NCBI GenBank assembly: GCA_907164885.2
Contig: OU015501.1
Coordinates: 64,536,693 to 64,600,692, forward strand
DNA from: Dolomedes plantarius
Lineage: Eukaryota; Arthropoda; Arachnida; Araneae; Dolomedidae
Direction: 5' to 3'
Length of the DNA: 64,000 bases
How positions within the stretch are numbered: position 1 is the first letter of the stretch; the number at the start of each line of letters is the position of its first letter. Shown piece after piece: positions 11,301 to 23,136 of this stretch. Under the pieces are notes generated by a model, which saw only the letters and a list, made by a program, of their open reading frames with translations, searched no databases and had not been told where the DNA came from. Position numbers and translations under genes: made by a program.

Positions 11301-12655
11301 TACCGTAAGTTGGGGTTACTTGGACAATAGGGGGTTGCTTGGACCCAAATCGAAAAAGTGTTTTAAATTACACCTAGATCTCTTGTCATTAAAATATAGG
11401 TATAATTCACCATCTATCCAACAGATAGGAGCATTAGCTAGGTCCTGAGGCACTTTACCCCGTTCCCGCTCTTCTCACCTATTTTTAGTTCAGGTTATGT
11501 TGCTTTGTGACAAAAACACGAATTTTTGTGACCTTATAACTTCCACCTTCACTTCTTTACACACTGCAGTCCCAGATTAGGTAAGGATAAATTTACATTT
11601 CAAATACAGTCTTTAAGAATATAACAATAGTTTTAGATGGATAGAAAATCAATTAACCCAGTAAATATTATAAATATCAACTAGTGTGCTGATAAACTAA
11701 AAATGGGGTTACTTGGACCCAAGCAAGAAAGTAGGTCCAATTAACCCCTAGTCACAATTTTGATTAGACATTCTCAAATTTCACTGTAAAAGTAATTAAT
11801 ATCATAACTTCATGTCCGTTTCCTTTTATTAAATGGTTAAACCGGTTCATGTGCATTTATTCGCAGATCTGATACAAAAATGCTCCGAAATTACAAGAGG
11901 TCTCCTGGGAGCAGAGAGTATGAGGATTTTACAGTTGAAAAATTATAGGAATGTTTAATGCTGTGAGGCCAGGAAAAATTTCTGAGAGATACCTCAAACC
12001 CCTTTAAAATTAGTAGGTCCACTATGAAAAAGAGATTGAAGAATGGTTTATTGAACGAACTTGGAGATCCAATCATATTTACTAGTGAAGAAGAGTTGGC
12101 CTGTGCCAGTCATTTAGACTAAATTTGTTATTTTGTATTTCCCGTAGACGAACTGGACTTTCGATTTATTGTCAAGTCTTACCTTACAATGCATGGAAGA
12201 TCAGTGAAATGTTTTCAAAACAACCTCCCTGGGAGGGACGGGGTAAAATTAGTTTTGAAGACTCATTCACTGTTAATAATCAGATTTGCAAATAAAAAGG
12301 GGTTTTATTCTGTTTTAATATAAAATAAATTTTTCATACTTAAGCCTCTATTTTTATTTCAAGATCATATGTTCTACTTGAGTCCACTAACTATTTGAAT
12401 TGTATATTTCATGTAAAATGTAGGTTGGGTTCAAGTAAACCCAATCAGAGGGTTACTTGAACCCAAATTTCAATAATTTATTAAATATATATTTAATTAA
12501 AATTTCGGTTTGAAAAAGACCTAAAATCTTGGGGAATCTTCAAATAAGTTGTTCCAATCAAGTTATCAGTACAAACATGCTTTTAATGATATCGTTGGGT
12601 AAGAAATGTACAAAAATCTTCACTTTTTGGGTCCAAGTAACCCCAATCTACGGTA
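11301..12655. mobile_element. Pogo/Tigger-like element, non-autonomous
   Basis: TA at 11301-11302 and 12654-12655 flanks inverted ends: CCGTAAGTTGGGGTTACTTG on the left and CCGTAGATTGGGGTTACTTG on the right (reverse complement). The motif GGGGTTACTTGGACCC and variants recur inside the ends: near 11330-11346, 11704-11722, a reversed form near 11740-11755, and two more near 12425-12465. Such subterminal iterations are candidate transposase-binding sites. It is 1.35 kb long and keeps only the DNA-binding half of a pogo-type transposase. It inserted into a mariner relic. Confidence 0.85.
11880..12300 (+). pseudogene. Pogo/Tigger-type transposase, DNA-binding half only
   Basis: Starting at ATG 11880 the frame reads MLRNYKRSPGSREYEDFTVE and continues with KISE, RSTMKKRLKNGL, DPIIFTSEEELACASHL. 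This matches the psq-type helix-turn-helix N-terminus of pogo/Tigger transposases (RNYKRKPGSRKY, RSTLKNKL, GRPTVFTEEEE). After a break, about 12138-12300 reads VDELDFRFIVKSYLTMHG, then FQNNLPGRDG and LLIIRFA, matching the CENP-B-like second DNA-binding domain (LDLRMIVKSYL, FKNNMPG, LTLRLAEN). A TAG interrupts the frame at codon 23 and other lesions follow. The DDE catalytic domain is absent, so the element could move only with enzyme supplied elsewhere. Confidence 0.85.
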
Positions 12656-13035
12656 TTTACAAAAAGTAATTATAGCTTGTTCCCATTTTAATTTTATATT
12701 TGCAATACCCGGCGATATAAATTCTTTTGTTTTAACATCATATTCCGAATTAAAAAAATTTCCATTAAGGCGGTTTGAAGAATCGACAAAAAAATGGTAA
12801 TTTGACGGCTACATATCAGGAAAATAAGGTTGAGGAGATATGATTTTCCAGTGATTTTGCCTTAATTTTTGCAGTGTGTTTCATGTCGTGTAGAGTAGAG
12901 GTCTGCACGTTATTTTAAAACACGACCTCTCTGTTTGATGACGTAGTTTCTCGTCATCAGACACTTAATGGCCTCCTCATCGTTCATCTTCTAGGCTATA
13001 GTTCTCGAGATGAAAGTGCTGGCACCATCTTTGAC

Positions 13036-15021
13036 ATGGCTTACACTTGGCTTATTTTCTATGAAATGGCTTATTTTCTATGCTTGAAAATTATATGAAA
13101 TATCATTTCTTAATAACGCTTTGCAAAAGGATAGTGGGAAATATCTTTATCTCTCTTTTGTCGGGTTGTAAACATTTTACCGTGTCATAAGTATACCCTA
13201 TTGTTTAAAAAATTTCTTAGCTATATCATTATTTTTTATCGAAATATTAGCATTTCAATGAAATATTATCGAAATATTAGCATTTCATATAAATAATTTA
13301 TCGATTCACAGTTAATGACATTTTGCTTCATAAAACTACTGCTTCCGTAGTTTTTCATCCTATTATCAAGAAACTAGAAACGATTCTGATTCACCTGTGA
13401 AAAAATATCTTCACAGTGTCTTAAAAATTATCTTTATTTAATCTCCTATGATGGCATCCACCTAGAAAATAATCCTCTTAACTATAAATTATACGTATAA
13501 AAATAAAATGCAGTTGCATGTTATGTAAAAATGAGTGGTTGTTGTTGAGGTTATGATAACAAAAATATTTCGGTTTGTATGTTTCTAGGGAAACATTTTA
13601 ATAATTTAAGTAAAAAATAATGGAAGTTTAAGTAACACCCAGTAAAAAACATGAAATAATGGGGTTTTATTCTTACTGCCTTAATTGTTTTTTACTTAAT
13701 GTATTTGGAAAGATCTGAGTTTATCTGTAATTTGTGATAAAGGATTTATGCTATTCTTTGCTAAATGATATGGACAATAAAACTCTATGACTGTCTAGGT
13801 TATATATCTTCAAGCATTAATGGATCGTAGCAGTGTGATATCAGTTGTGCTAAAAGAATAACCTTTTTTCTATTCCAGTATCATGGAGATAGATGATAAA
13901 ACTTGCAACCAGATGTTAAGGATAAGTTTTTGCTTTACCTCCTAATTCTAAGGCACCCAGCTTACTTGTGAAGCATTGCATCTGACACAAGTTATCTTCC
14001 TCTGTCTGTCAGATAGCGTTTTCCACATTTGAGTCGAATCACGTAAGAAGAAAGGAAGAATCGAAATCGTAAGCACTATCAAAGAAACCCCACTTTGACT
14101 GTTTTTTCTTAGTCTGTTAGCATTAAGATTCGAGGACTATTGGATTTTATACAAACTGCCTTGTACACGTACTTTGCCTTACATTTTAATACAGTACTTA
14201 TAAATATAGCATAATAAAGTTAGAAAATTTCTTGGAATGGTAAAAGTAAAACAAAATAAATTTATTAATAAAAGAAGTAAATATAATTGATCTTCAGATG
14301 TTTTCAAAAGTTTGAAATGGTTAATTAAACAACTTTAAAAAAAATAAGATTAAAAATGTTTAAACATTAGAATTTTTTCTGTCCTTAAACAGTAATTTTG
14401 ACATTGAAATGCTTATTAGTTTTCAAGTCATTAAAAATGATTATGGAAAAATTGTGATTATTTGGGTACTAAATGAGAAATTCAATGTATGACTTGAGAG
14501 AAAAGCTATCCTAAAGACCTTTTTAAGGGAAATAGGTAGTACGTATTCGACATACTACTCAAAAAATCCGTACACCTGTATTAATTTCATAAATGAAAGT
14601 TAGAAACAACCTCCCAAAATAAACACAGGGATTTATGATTTCTGTCGGAATTTTTCCATCTAAACTGAAGTATTTTTCCTCTTTTTAATATAAAACAACG
14701 TATGGGTCAGCACTAACAGAAAGAAAATAAGGAAGTTTTCATTTCCCTTTTGAGAATTGAGCCCCAAGCAGAATAATGCACCTCTAATTCTTTTTCTATG
14801 CCTATTTTCACAAGTTTCTTCAGAAAGATATTAAATGGGAAAAATGTGCTGTATTAGTTAGAGAAACATTCGTCACGTTACGTATTTTTTTCTACTATCA
14901 AATGGAAATTTTTAGACTTTGAAATATCTCTAATTGCATTTTATGTCTGCATTTTTTAACAAGTAAAACAATAGAGGATAAAATCAGTGTCTAGAGGATT
15001 TCATATTGCACTGTTAGTAAA
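13036..15021. other. AT-rich non-coding; short direct repeat at 13247-13292
   Basis: Nothing gene-like was recognised. A ~25-bp unit containing ATCGAAATATTAGCATTTCA occurs twice in tandem near 13247-13292. Confidence 0.4.
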
Positions 15022-15275
15022 TACACTGCTTGACAATTGCTAAGGAACAACTGTTTTTTTCAAACTAGCGTTCCCGACAGCACACTAATCACAGTAAAAT
15101 GAAATGCAGAGGGCGTAATAGGGCAGTACCTGTTATCTATATAAAAGGCAGTGAACGAAAACTCTTTATTCATTCGAAAGTTCATGCAGTTAGGTGTTTG
15201 ACGAAAATAGTGCTGTAGGTTGTTGGAAGTTATTTCTGTGAAAATCAGTGTGGCGTGGTTATAATTAAGTGCAAA

Positions 15276-16416
15276 ATGTCTGCAACACAACATTTGAGTG
15301 CGTAAGATGGTGGACGATCAGTTGGACGGCTCGAAGCGGGACAAAGTGTCACTACTGTGGCCAGAGAAATGGGAGTGGCAAAAAGTGTCATATCGTGATT
15401 TAAAAAAAGCCGCTTAAAGTGGAAATGCTATGCGAAAGCATGCCGGTGGTCATGGAAAAAACACCACACCTCAAGAGGATCGATATGTATCCCTAATGGC
15501 AAAAAGGAACAGCCATTTCATTCCTAGTCAGATAGCTGCAGACCTTGCAACCGCTACCGGTACAAATGTATCAGACAGAACCAATTCTAGGCGATTAAAT
15601 CAGGTTGGTTTGTAGGCCCGGAAGCCTGTTCAATGCATCCCACTTCAACCACGCCATCGTCGAGAAATATTACGTTGGTGTAAGGAACATATTGGTTGGG
15701 GTCAGCAAGAGTGGTCCAGAGTGATGACGAATCCCGTTTCACTAGGACAAGTGATTCTGGCCACCAGTTAATGTGGAGAGAGAGGGGAACACGTTATGCA
15801 CCACAGAATGTTCAGGAAAGTCATCGGTATGGCCAAGGCGTGATGGTGTGGGCAGGCATTATGCACAATGGTAAAACACCGCTTCACATCTTTGAGCGAG
15901 GTACCGTTACATCGCAGCGGATGTAACGGTACCTCGGCAAGTTCTTTCAGAAACACGTCTGCCAAGAGCATCCCAGGCATGCTCTATAAGATTTAGGTCA
16001 GGAGAGTAAGCAGGCCATGTCATACGTTCAATATTCTCGGTACCTTGCAAAGAGTTTATTCTGTATCATGTTCGTCTTTTTAGGGGTGCGGTAGGTCCAG
16101 ATTTTCAGTTTATGGAAGACAATGCGCACCCACACAGGACCGCTGAAGTATCGGACACACTAGAAAGTGAAAATATTGAACGTATGACATGGCCTGCTTA
16201 CTCTCCTGACCTAAATCTTATAGAGCATGCCTGGGATGCTCTTGGCACAGTGTTTCTGAAAGAACTTGCCCTCCCCGAACTATGCAAGAACTGAAAATCG
16301 CCTTGAGAGAGGAGTGGGACAATATCCCCCAAGGACTCCTCAATACTTTAGTAGACAGCATGTAAAACAGATCCAAAATGTGCACTAGTGTCCGAGGAGG
16401 TCACACACATTGCTAA
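15276..16416 (+). pseudogene. Tc1-family transposase, multiply disrupted
   Basis: The start region reads MSATQHLSA then stop, followed by GGRSVGRLEAGQSVTTVARE, closely like the N-terminus of the Tc1 copy at 32105 (GRIVGRLEAGQS). Later blocks are DDESRFTR, MWRERGTRYAP, GVMVWAGIMHNGKTPLHIFE, MEDNAHPHRTAEV and YSPDLNLIEHAWDAL, covering all three catalytic positions. The C-terminus reads VRGGHTHC near 16380-16413. Lesions include an early TAA, further stops, frameshifts, and the inverted duplication inserted just after GTVTSQR. It is dead. It belongs to the same Tc1 lineage as the 32-33 kb element but a different subfamily, because the TIRs differ. Confidence 0.9.
15903..16275. repeat. Templated inverted duplication within the transposase
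   Basis: Positions 15921-15936 are the reverse complement of 15903-15918 (GAGGTACCGTTACATC). Immediately after, 15937-16036 is the reverse complement of about 16169-16267, the stretch encoding NIERMTWPAYSPDLNLIEHA and onward. The normal reading then resumes at GGTACC near 16038. The patch repeats GGTACC at the junctions, which fits a replication template-switch event. Confidence 0.85.
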
Positions 16417-16668
16417 GATACCCATAAATGTTTCATTCTGGCAGGCAGGAAGACCTATTTTTCGTGGCTGGTTGGAAATGCTCCAAAGAGCATCTTTTTG
16501 GATTTTCGTTTTCTTCTTTTCCATGTGGCTTAATCTGTACCATTTTGTATAATAAATAATGCACAGTATCTCTTCTGAATATGTACTAAGTTTCACTTCT
16601 TCAATCAATGTATATTATGAAATATTCTGAAAAATGTGACTGTTCCTTAGCAATTGTCAAGCAGTGTA

Positions 16669-17192
16669 TAATTTGTATATTGAGTCTCAGAGGAGACAAT
16701 CTACAGAAGTTTTAAAAAGAAAGAGAAATTGATCATGTTAAAACTAACTAATGTAGTATTCTTATTAATGAATATTCGAATCTGTTTCTGAAACAAGTTC
16801 CTCAAAGTACCTGTTAATTAATATAATTTCATTGTTTTTGAATAGGAGCTTTACACCTAACTGTACCAAGAAACAAAAGTCGCAATAGAAATTCTCATGT
16901 GAGTCCATTTTCTATAACACATGAAGAAGGAAATGAATAGGAACATTATAACTTTTTAGCGAAAGCAAGCTAATATTAAAGCCTTACATTTGTCATAACT
17001 GCATTTAGTGTCTAAATAATATTTCATTTTACGCTCTTGTTATCTCCCCAAGAACAGAGGAAGGTTTATTTTCTCTCTCATCCCTTTCAAAAATTACGAA
17101 GGAAAACGTAGAACTCAATGTATTTCATACTACTTATTCTCCTATTGATGAAACAAGAGTTACACATAAATTTATTTTCTGTTTAAGATATT
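16669..17192. other. AT-rich non-coding stretch
   Basis: Nothing recognisable between the Tc1 element and the satellite array. Confidence 0.4.
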
Positions 17193-18024
17193 TACTTCTC
17201 TTACACTTCACTTTAAACTTCAACAAGCTGAATAAAATAATACTAGAGTATACTTTCTTGTCATATTTGATATCGATTATTTTTATATACTAAATTGTAT
17301 CACACAAAATCCAAGTTGCTAGGTTTATGGCCCTAGTCTGTCCCTAAAGTATCCTGGTATGACTTCCCTTCACATTAAACTTCAACAAGCTGAATAAAAT
17401 ATGCTAGGGTACACTTTGTTGTCAAATTTGACGTCGATTATTTTCATATACTAAATTGTATCACACAAAAACAATGTTGCTAGGTTTATGGCCCTAGTCT
17501 GTCTCTAGAGTATCCTGGTATGACTTCTCTTACACTTCACATTAAATTTCAACAAGCTGAATAAAATAATGCTAGAGTACACTATTGTCAAATTAGATAT
17601 CGATTATTTTTATATACTAAATTGAATCACACAAAAGCCAAGTTGCTAGATTTATGGTCCTAGTCTGTCCCTAAAGTATCCTGGTATGACTTCTCTTACA
17701 CTTCATATTAAACTTCAACAAGCTGAATAAAATCATGCTAGAGTACACTTTCTTGTCAAATTTGATATCGATTATTTTTATATACTAAATTAAATCACAC
17801 AAAAGCCAAGTTGCTAGAATTATGGCCCTAGTATGTTCCTAAAGTATCCTGGTTTGACTTCTCTTACACTTCTAATTAAACTTCAACAAGCTGAATGAAA
17901 TAATGCTAGAGTACACTTTCTTGTCAAATTTGATATCGATTATTTTTGTATACTAAATTGAATCACACAAAAGCCAAGTTGTTAGGTTTATGGCCCTAGT
18001 ATGTCCTAAAGTATCCTGGTATGT
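17193..18024. repeat. Tandem array, five ~166-bp units
   Basis: Units begin near 17193, 17362, 17523, 17689 and 17857, each starting with ACTTC(T/C)C and containing CTTCAACAAGCTGAAT, then GATATCGATTATTTT, then CCTAGT(C/A)TGT and AAAGTATCCTGGT. Periods range from about 161 to 169 bp. Copies differ by scattered substitutions and small indels. The monomer is AT-rich, has no open frame across units, and is close to nucleosome length, as many satellite monomers are. Confidence 0.95.
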
Positions 18025-19131
18025 GACTCGTCCGTAACCATATAGCTAGGCATATTAATGAAGTATCTAAGTAGCAAGGTTAATAATCAATTATCAAAGT
18101 ACGCGAAACTGCTACTTGCCATCAATACGGCAAATTTTTCAATGATAACGAGTGTGACCAAAAATATTACCTTCATTCTCTTACTATAATCACATTCCCA
18201 AGGTTTTTGTGACCACCAATTTAAAGTTCACGTTACTCACTTCATCACTAAATTTTAAATGTCTGTCATCTACGCATTGAAACTAAACTCGGAAACTCAC
18301 CGAAAAGGTTCAAAACTAAGGGTCCTTGAACATCGGTCAGTACTAAAACTCCTGGTGATGTTTATGATTAAAAAAGCAAAAGACAGTAAGAATAAAAAAG
18401 AATAAACTTATTTTTATTTTGGTTTTCTAGACAAGTATCAGTACTTTTTTACAAAAACCTTGTTTATTAGACTAACAAAACTGTAAAAAATTTTATTTGA
18501 ATTTTGAAGTATTGATTACATTCCAATAGATTAAAGTTTTTATCCAGATTTTATTTCTCCGTCAGATATATTGTTAGATTCCTTTTTTAAAGATATTAGA
18601 CTTTTAATTTTCAAAGCGAAATACTTAACATGATGAATCAGACATTTGGTATGAAGAGAGTGCATTAGATTTAAAAGCTCCATTTCACTTTATTGTTATA
18701 ATATTTGGAAATTTCCTATCAACTTTTTAAAATGAATTATAAATAATTTTTCTTAAAAGTTATTTAATTTATGATTAAAGCTATGTGTGTGTGCTTGGCA
18801 GAAAATTATTTGATTTTTAGAATATTTACAATTTTTTAATAAATCAGTCAGGCCTTATTTATTTTAACTTTAAGTTAAAATTCCCTTCTTTAAGTTACAT
18901 TTTTTTAAAAGTCATTATACAAGGAAATCAGACATCAAACATGGGTTACCTGAAACGTGCCTCGTGCAATTGCATTCACATTGCACTTCATATTCCTATG
19001 TCTCACAATTTGATGATAATTAATAACTTGAACGTTCTCGAAGTATGAATTGAAAAGTCAAAATGTGTTCAACCATGATTAACATTCTCTTGATTAAGGG
19101 CACATAGAACATCCCTGATTTTCCTAGAAGA
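18025..19131. other. AT-rich non-coding stretch
   Basis: No gene or repeat recognised. Confidence 0.4.
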
Positions 19132-19347
19132 TCAGCTGTGGCACTTTTTCGTCATACTACAGGCCTTGACTGTTTGCCCGCATATTTGCACCGGCTCAAA
19201 CTTTGGAGCTCCTCTCATGTCCTTTTTGCTGTCAAGATCAAATTTTTGATGGTACTCATCTGGACTCATGCTCTGCACTTGTGTTCTTAAACTGTAAAGT
19301 TCAGAGGTATTGGAAGGCAAGAGAACTAATGGCGTCATAGCCAATCG
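19132..19347 (-). other. Candidate terminal coding exon, unidentified
   Basis: On the minus strand a T-rich tract ending ACAAATGCCCAG looks like a splice acceptor near 19348. It is followed by about 70 codons without a stop, rich in ordinary residues: PLVLLPSNTSELYSLRTQ, MSPDEYHQKFDLDSKKDM, PKFEPVQICGQTVKACS, ending KKCHS then TGA at 19132-19134. The composition looks more like real protein than the AT-driven frames around it. I do not recognise the family. It could be a last host exon or an old transposon fragment. Confidence 0.35.
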
Positions 19348-19399
19348 TCTGGGCATTTGTAAAAAATAAATAAATAACATTCTCTTACAATTAATTTCA

Positions 19400-22300
19400 T
19401 GAAAATGTTTCCAAAGAAAAGCTTTTACTCAACCTAATTAAATTAACCTAGTGTTTCAAAATTCAGTTTTAAGATATTAGAACTATATTGCAATATAACG
19501 CATCAAAATTCATAACTAATTGAGTTGAGAATACATCTAACGTTGGGCTCAAGAAGCATTTCAAATACACCTGAATTCTGCGATACCCCAACCCGGACTC
19601 AACAGACCAAAAATAACTACACTTTATCTCAGAATTCCACATTCACTTAAATTCTCTTTAAACTTGGAATTGATCTGTTTCCCTAAAAGCTTACCTCTTT
19701 TCCTATTCACTTGGCTGGAATTTGATGCTATTCTGCATCGTCAGCTTCTTTCATCGCTTGAATCTCTGTTGTTGTTAAACAACTTGTTGCCAGTCGACGT
19801 CATTCCTAATTTCCATTTTGTAATAAATTCATTATGTGACACATAAGGGCTGTGTAAGGTTTGTGAAATCATGATGCCGAGAATATTGGTACAAGTAAGA
19901 AAACTTTACGTAAAACTGGTTGGCGAAACAAAAAGTAACAATAAAATACCTTACAAGTTATTTTACATAAAGTAATTTGCTTTCACATTACTTTTCTTTA
20001 TAAAATTCTTTCTTTTTCATTCCTATTCATTATAATTCCGTAGTTAAGAAAGAAATATGCTACCATCGTATCTTCACAAAATAATATACAATGGTATTTG
20101 AATGAAAATGTTCAATGTATTCATTAAAAGGATTTGGAAATAATATATGGCGTGTTTAAATATAATTAATTTATCTGTGAAAGTATTTAGAAACATTAAA
20201 ATATTACCATAGCATAGAAAAAAATCTTTCTCTCTTGGTATAAAAGATTTCCTCAAGAAATATGCATGCATCTTCCTTTTTTCTTTGCCAAGGGGAGAAG
20301 CAGCCGAAATCTTGACATAAATATTCTTACCTAAGTATTTGTTTCCACAGTTTCCCTCTTTTGTGTTTGTCTTTTTTCCTATGAGGAAGCATTTGAAAAA
20401 ATATACATTATGATTCATCATTGACACATTCTTTTCTATTTCTTTTCATAGCATATTTAACGCAAATACGTTTCTTTTAACTACAAGAAAAGAATGTCTC
20501 TGATAAATACCCCTCTTGCTAAAAAATGTTAACGATCTTTTCTCATACATAATAAATTCCTACATATAAAATTTTCAGAAATATTTTTCACCTTTCAAGT
20601 AATTTTGCAGGATAACTTCTATTTTAAAAGATTTACAAATGCGTGTCGAAAGTTATTATCAATTACTAATGCACTCTTATTCTTTTTTTCATTATAAAAT
20701 TTTTGTATCTCTTAAATTAGTCTTTTTTAGACCCAAAAGTAAATTCAATGGATAAAAAGAAAAGTCGACATTTTTCCCACCTCTAATATTTTTATCCTGT
20801 ACCTACTATTATTTTTATACTGTAAGAAATATAGCTACCATAAATATTGTATTTCTCAATTAATTGTGTTTGAAATGACATAAAAGGAATAAAAAATATA
20901 TATAAATAAGAATGTTTTTCTCGCATATAAAGTTTTAAAAGTTAATTTTATCCACATAAGCTCTACATCATTTTTCCAATTTTTAAAGTAACGGAAACCG
21001 AAAAGGTCAGACTAAACAAAAATCTATATTATTAAGTTTATCTAGCACTAGAAAGACGGGAATTTTTTCCTTACTAAAAAGACTGAACGCCGGCATTTTA
21101 ACGGTTAAAAATAAAATCAAGAATTTAAAATATTTAATGTTTTATTTAAAATTGTTAAATACTTTAAATTTTGAACTATTTCATACCAATATATAATGTT
21201 CCCTTCTCTAGGCCTGAGCTGTCGGTGAACCCGAAGCCGTCCTGACATATCTAACTGTAAAAATTCTAACTCGCTGTACATACTTGCTTAACTGTTGTAG
21301 TTGTAGTATGTTTAACGTATCGTAGTAAAGTAATTGAAGCGAAAGGCTTGTCGTATTATTGACTACGGTACAACAATGATTATCTTTTCTCTCGCTTCAA
21401 TGTTTAGCTATCTTTGGCAGACAAAGTAAATCCCAAATTAAAAGTATTTAATTTCTGATTAAGATCCAGACTACATCATGATGTTAATGGGTATACACTC
21501 GAAATACACTGTCAAGAATCTGTAATTTTAGAATTTATCATTCATTTGTATCCTCAATGTGGCTCTCTGTTAGTCTATGTGGCATGTAGCATCCACACAT
21601 CAGAATTTTTTATTTTCGGAAACCCTATTTAGAAGAATTATTCATTTCTGTTACAAGGCATGTAACCTATTTACTATGTTAATGTGGTTATTAGTCTGTG
21701 CTCTAATTGCAATGTTACTTAATGTTTTGAAATATTGCTATTTAAATTTTCAGTTTAGTTACATACTTTCAGAGTTTTCAAAACTTTTAATTTTTATTCA
21801 ATCAAACTTCAGTTTTGAATAACATATTTTCTATTATACATTCTGATTTTAAAACATACATTTCCTTTTTTAGTAAAAAAAATGGATGTTGCAACACTTC
21901 CTTACACGTATATAGTACTATCACATGCAAACTTACTGAAATTATTTGCAAATATATTAGTGTTAAAGAATAAAATTGACAAAAATATGATATAAATTTA
22001 TGAGAATATTTTTATGAAAAGCTTAAAATAGGAAAAAATTTGAATGCTAAAAATGGTTTCCAATATCAAATAAAAGAATCAATTTTTAAAAAAAATGTGT
22101 TGTATTTTTTTCCTCTACACCAATGAGCACTTTTGTAATTTTCAAAATTATTATTTCTTCAATCAAACTATTTTTAGCCATTCATTTGGTGAAAGAATCT
22201 ATTGCTTTTGCATACATCAAAGTGTAAAACTCATTTGTTTCTACGCATTTCCTCGTTAAAAACCGGTCTAACATATTTAAAATAAAGTCTATCCTTTCTT

Positions 22301-23100
22301 TAAGTCCTAAAGTATTTTCCTCTACGTTATATTCTTTCATTAAATTTTTACACAACAGATACTTTACTTATCTCTGTATTTTATAAAATTCAAACAAACT
22401 TCATTTTAATTTTAAAACCAAATGCTTGTTCCCTGTCTACTATCCGATTTATTATAGTTGAAAATTATTCGTTGTATTACACACATGCTTTTAACTGATG
22501 AAATTTTATTTTAATACATTTCCCAGGAGATAGAGGGGGGAAGGGAGATTTCCCAATTTTTTTTAAAGTATGCTTAAAAGAAATTTATTTTTAAAACGTT
22601 TAGGGAGAAACTCCAGCATACAAGATCATAAAAAAATCACAAGGTCCAAAAAAGCAAGGTAAAAAATGTGTGATATGAGCGCAGTTATTACTGGTGAAGC
22701 TTAGTTTTTATATGGAGACGATGCGCTTACTTTTCATTTGCTTGAAATCCTATTGACAACATGAGCTTCTCTGCCTCTAAAGTGCAATCAAGAGAATAGT
22801 TCCATTTGTGAATTCAACCGAATTAAATCAGTTTTATTTTATTCCAGTCATATTTTATTCCAAATGAGATGAAATTGACGCTGTCCTGTGTATTTCACTC
22901 ATACTCAATTGATCTCTGAGTTGGGCTCATTTTGATTCGTAAAGTAGCCGGACAACTTTTCGATGTATCTAAGTAAACAATTGTCTTCTTTTAAACTTTT
23001 AAATTTTCATGTATTTGCAATCGTTTATTTACCGAACAATTTAAGTTTTTGGTATATTTTCGTAAATATGTATATATTTTTTTCCAATGGCAAGTATTAG
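19400..23100. other. AT-rich non-coding stretch
   Basis: About 3.7 kb. The frame at 20074-20427 (minus, 117 codons) is Lys/Phe/Ile-rich with no motif, so I do not call it a gene. A less AT-rich patch at about 21190-21420 starts shortly after CTAGCACTAGAAAGACGGG (about 21043), which resembles a piggyBac-type terminus, but I found no partner end. Confidence 0.35.
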
Positions 23101-23136
23101 AGAACAACAGATATCAAAACGACAAAAATTACAAAA

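Larger units (their letters stand above)
11222..13035 (-). pseudogene. Mariner-like transposase relic, internally deleted and split
   Basis: On the minus strand, 13030-12960 reads as a degenerate mariner N-terminal segment with YSLEDE followed by SDDEKLRHQ, matching the family's FSLEDEPRSGRP region. From about 12850 to 12656 there is a C-terminal segment with PQPYFPDM, PSNYHFF, RLNGNFFNSE and KWEQAI, matching the HPPYSPDLAPSDYHLF and KWQ(K/Q)VI motifs. The part between, including most of the catalytic domain, is missing, and stops and frameshifts are frequent. The 3' end resumes at 11300 and runs to a terminus-like ATTACTTCTGGGACAA (minus) near 11222-11240. A pogo-like element (11301-12655) interrupts it at a TA near the C-terminus. 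The second mariner terminus was not found. Confidence 0.7.
15022..16668. mobile_element. Tc1-like transposon with perfect 26-bp TIRs
   Basis: TA at 15022-15023 and 16667-16668 flanks the element (15024-16666). The ends are perfect inverted repeats of 26 bp beginning CACTGCTTGACAATTGCTAA and continuing with GGAACA. It contains a plus-strand transposase pseudogene (15276-16416). It is about 1.64 kb, slightly longer than usual partly because a ~116-bp inverted copy of its own 3' coding region has been added at 15921-16036. Confidence 0.92.

Noticed and set aside
20074..20427. 117-codon minus-strand open frame
   Set aside because: Lys/Phe/Ile-rich composition follows the AT content; no motif, splice context or repeat support.
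21043..21260. piggyBac-type end (CTAGCACTAGAAAGACGGG)
   Set aside because: No matching inverted end or TTAA duplication was found at a sensible distance.
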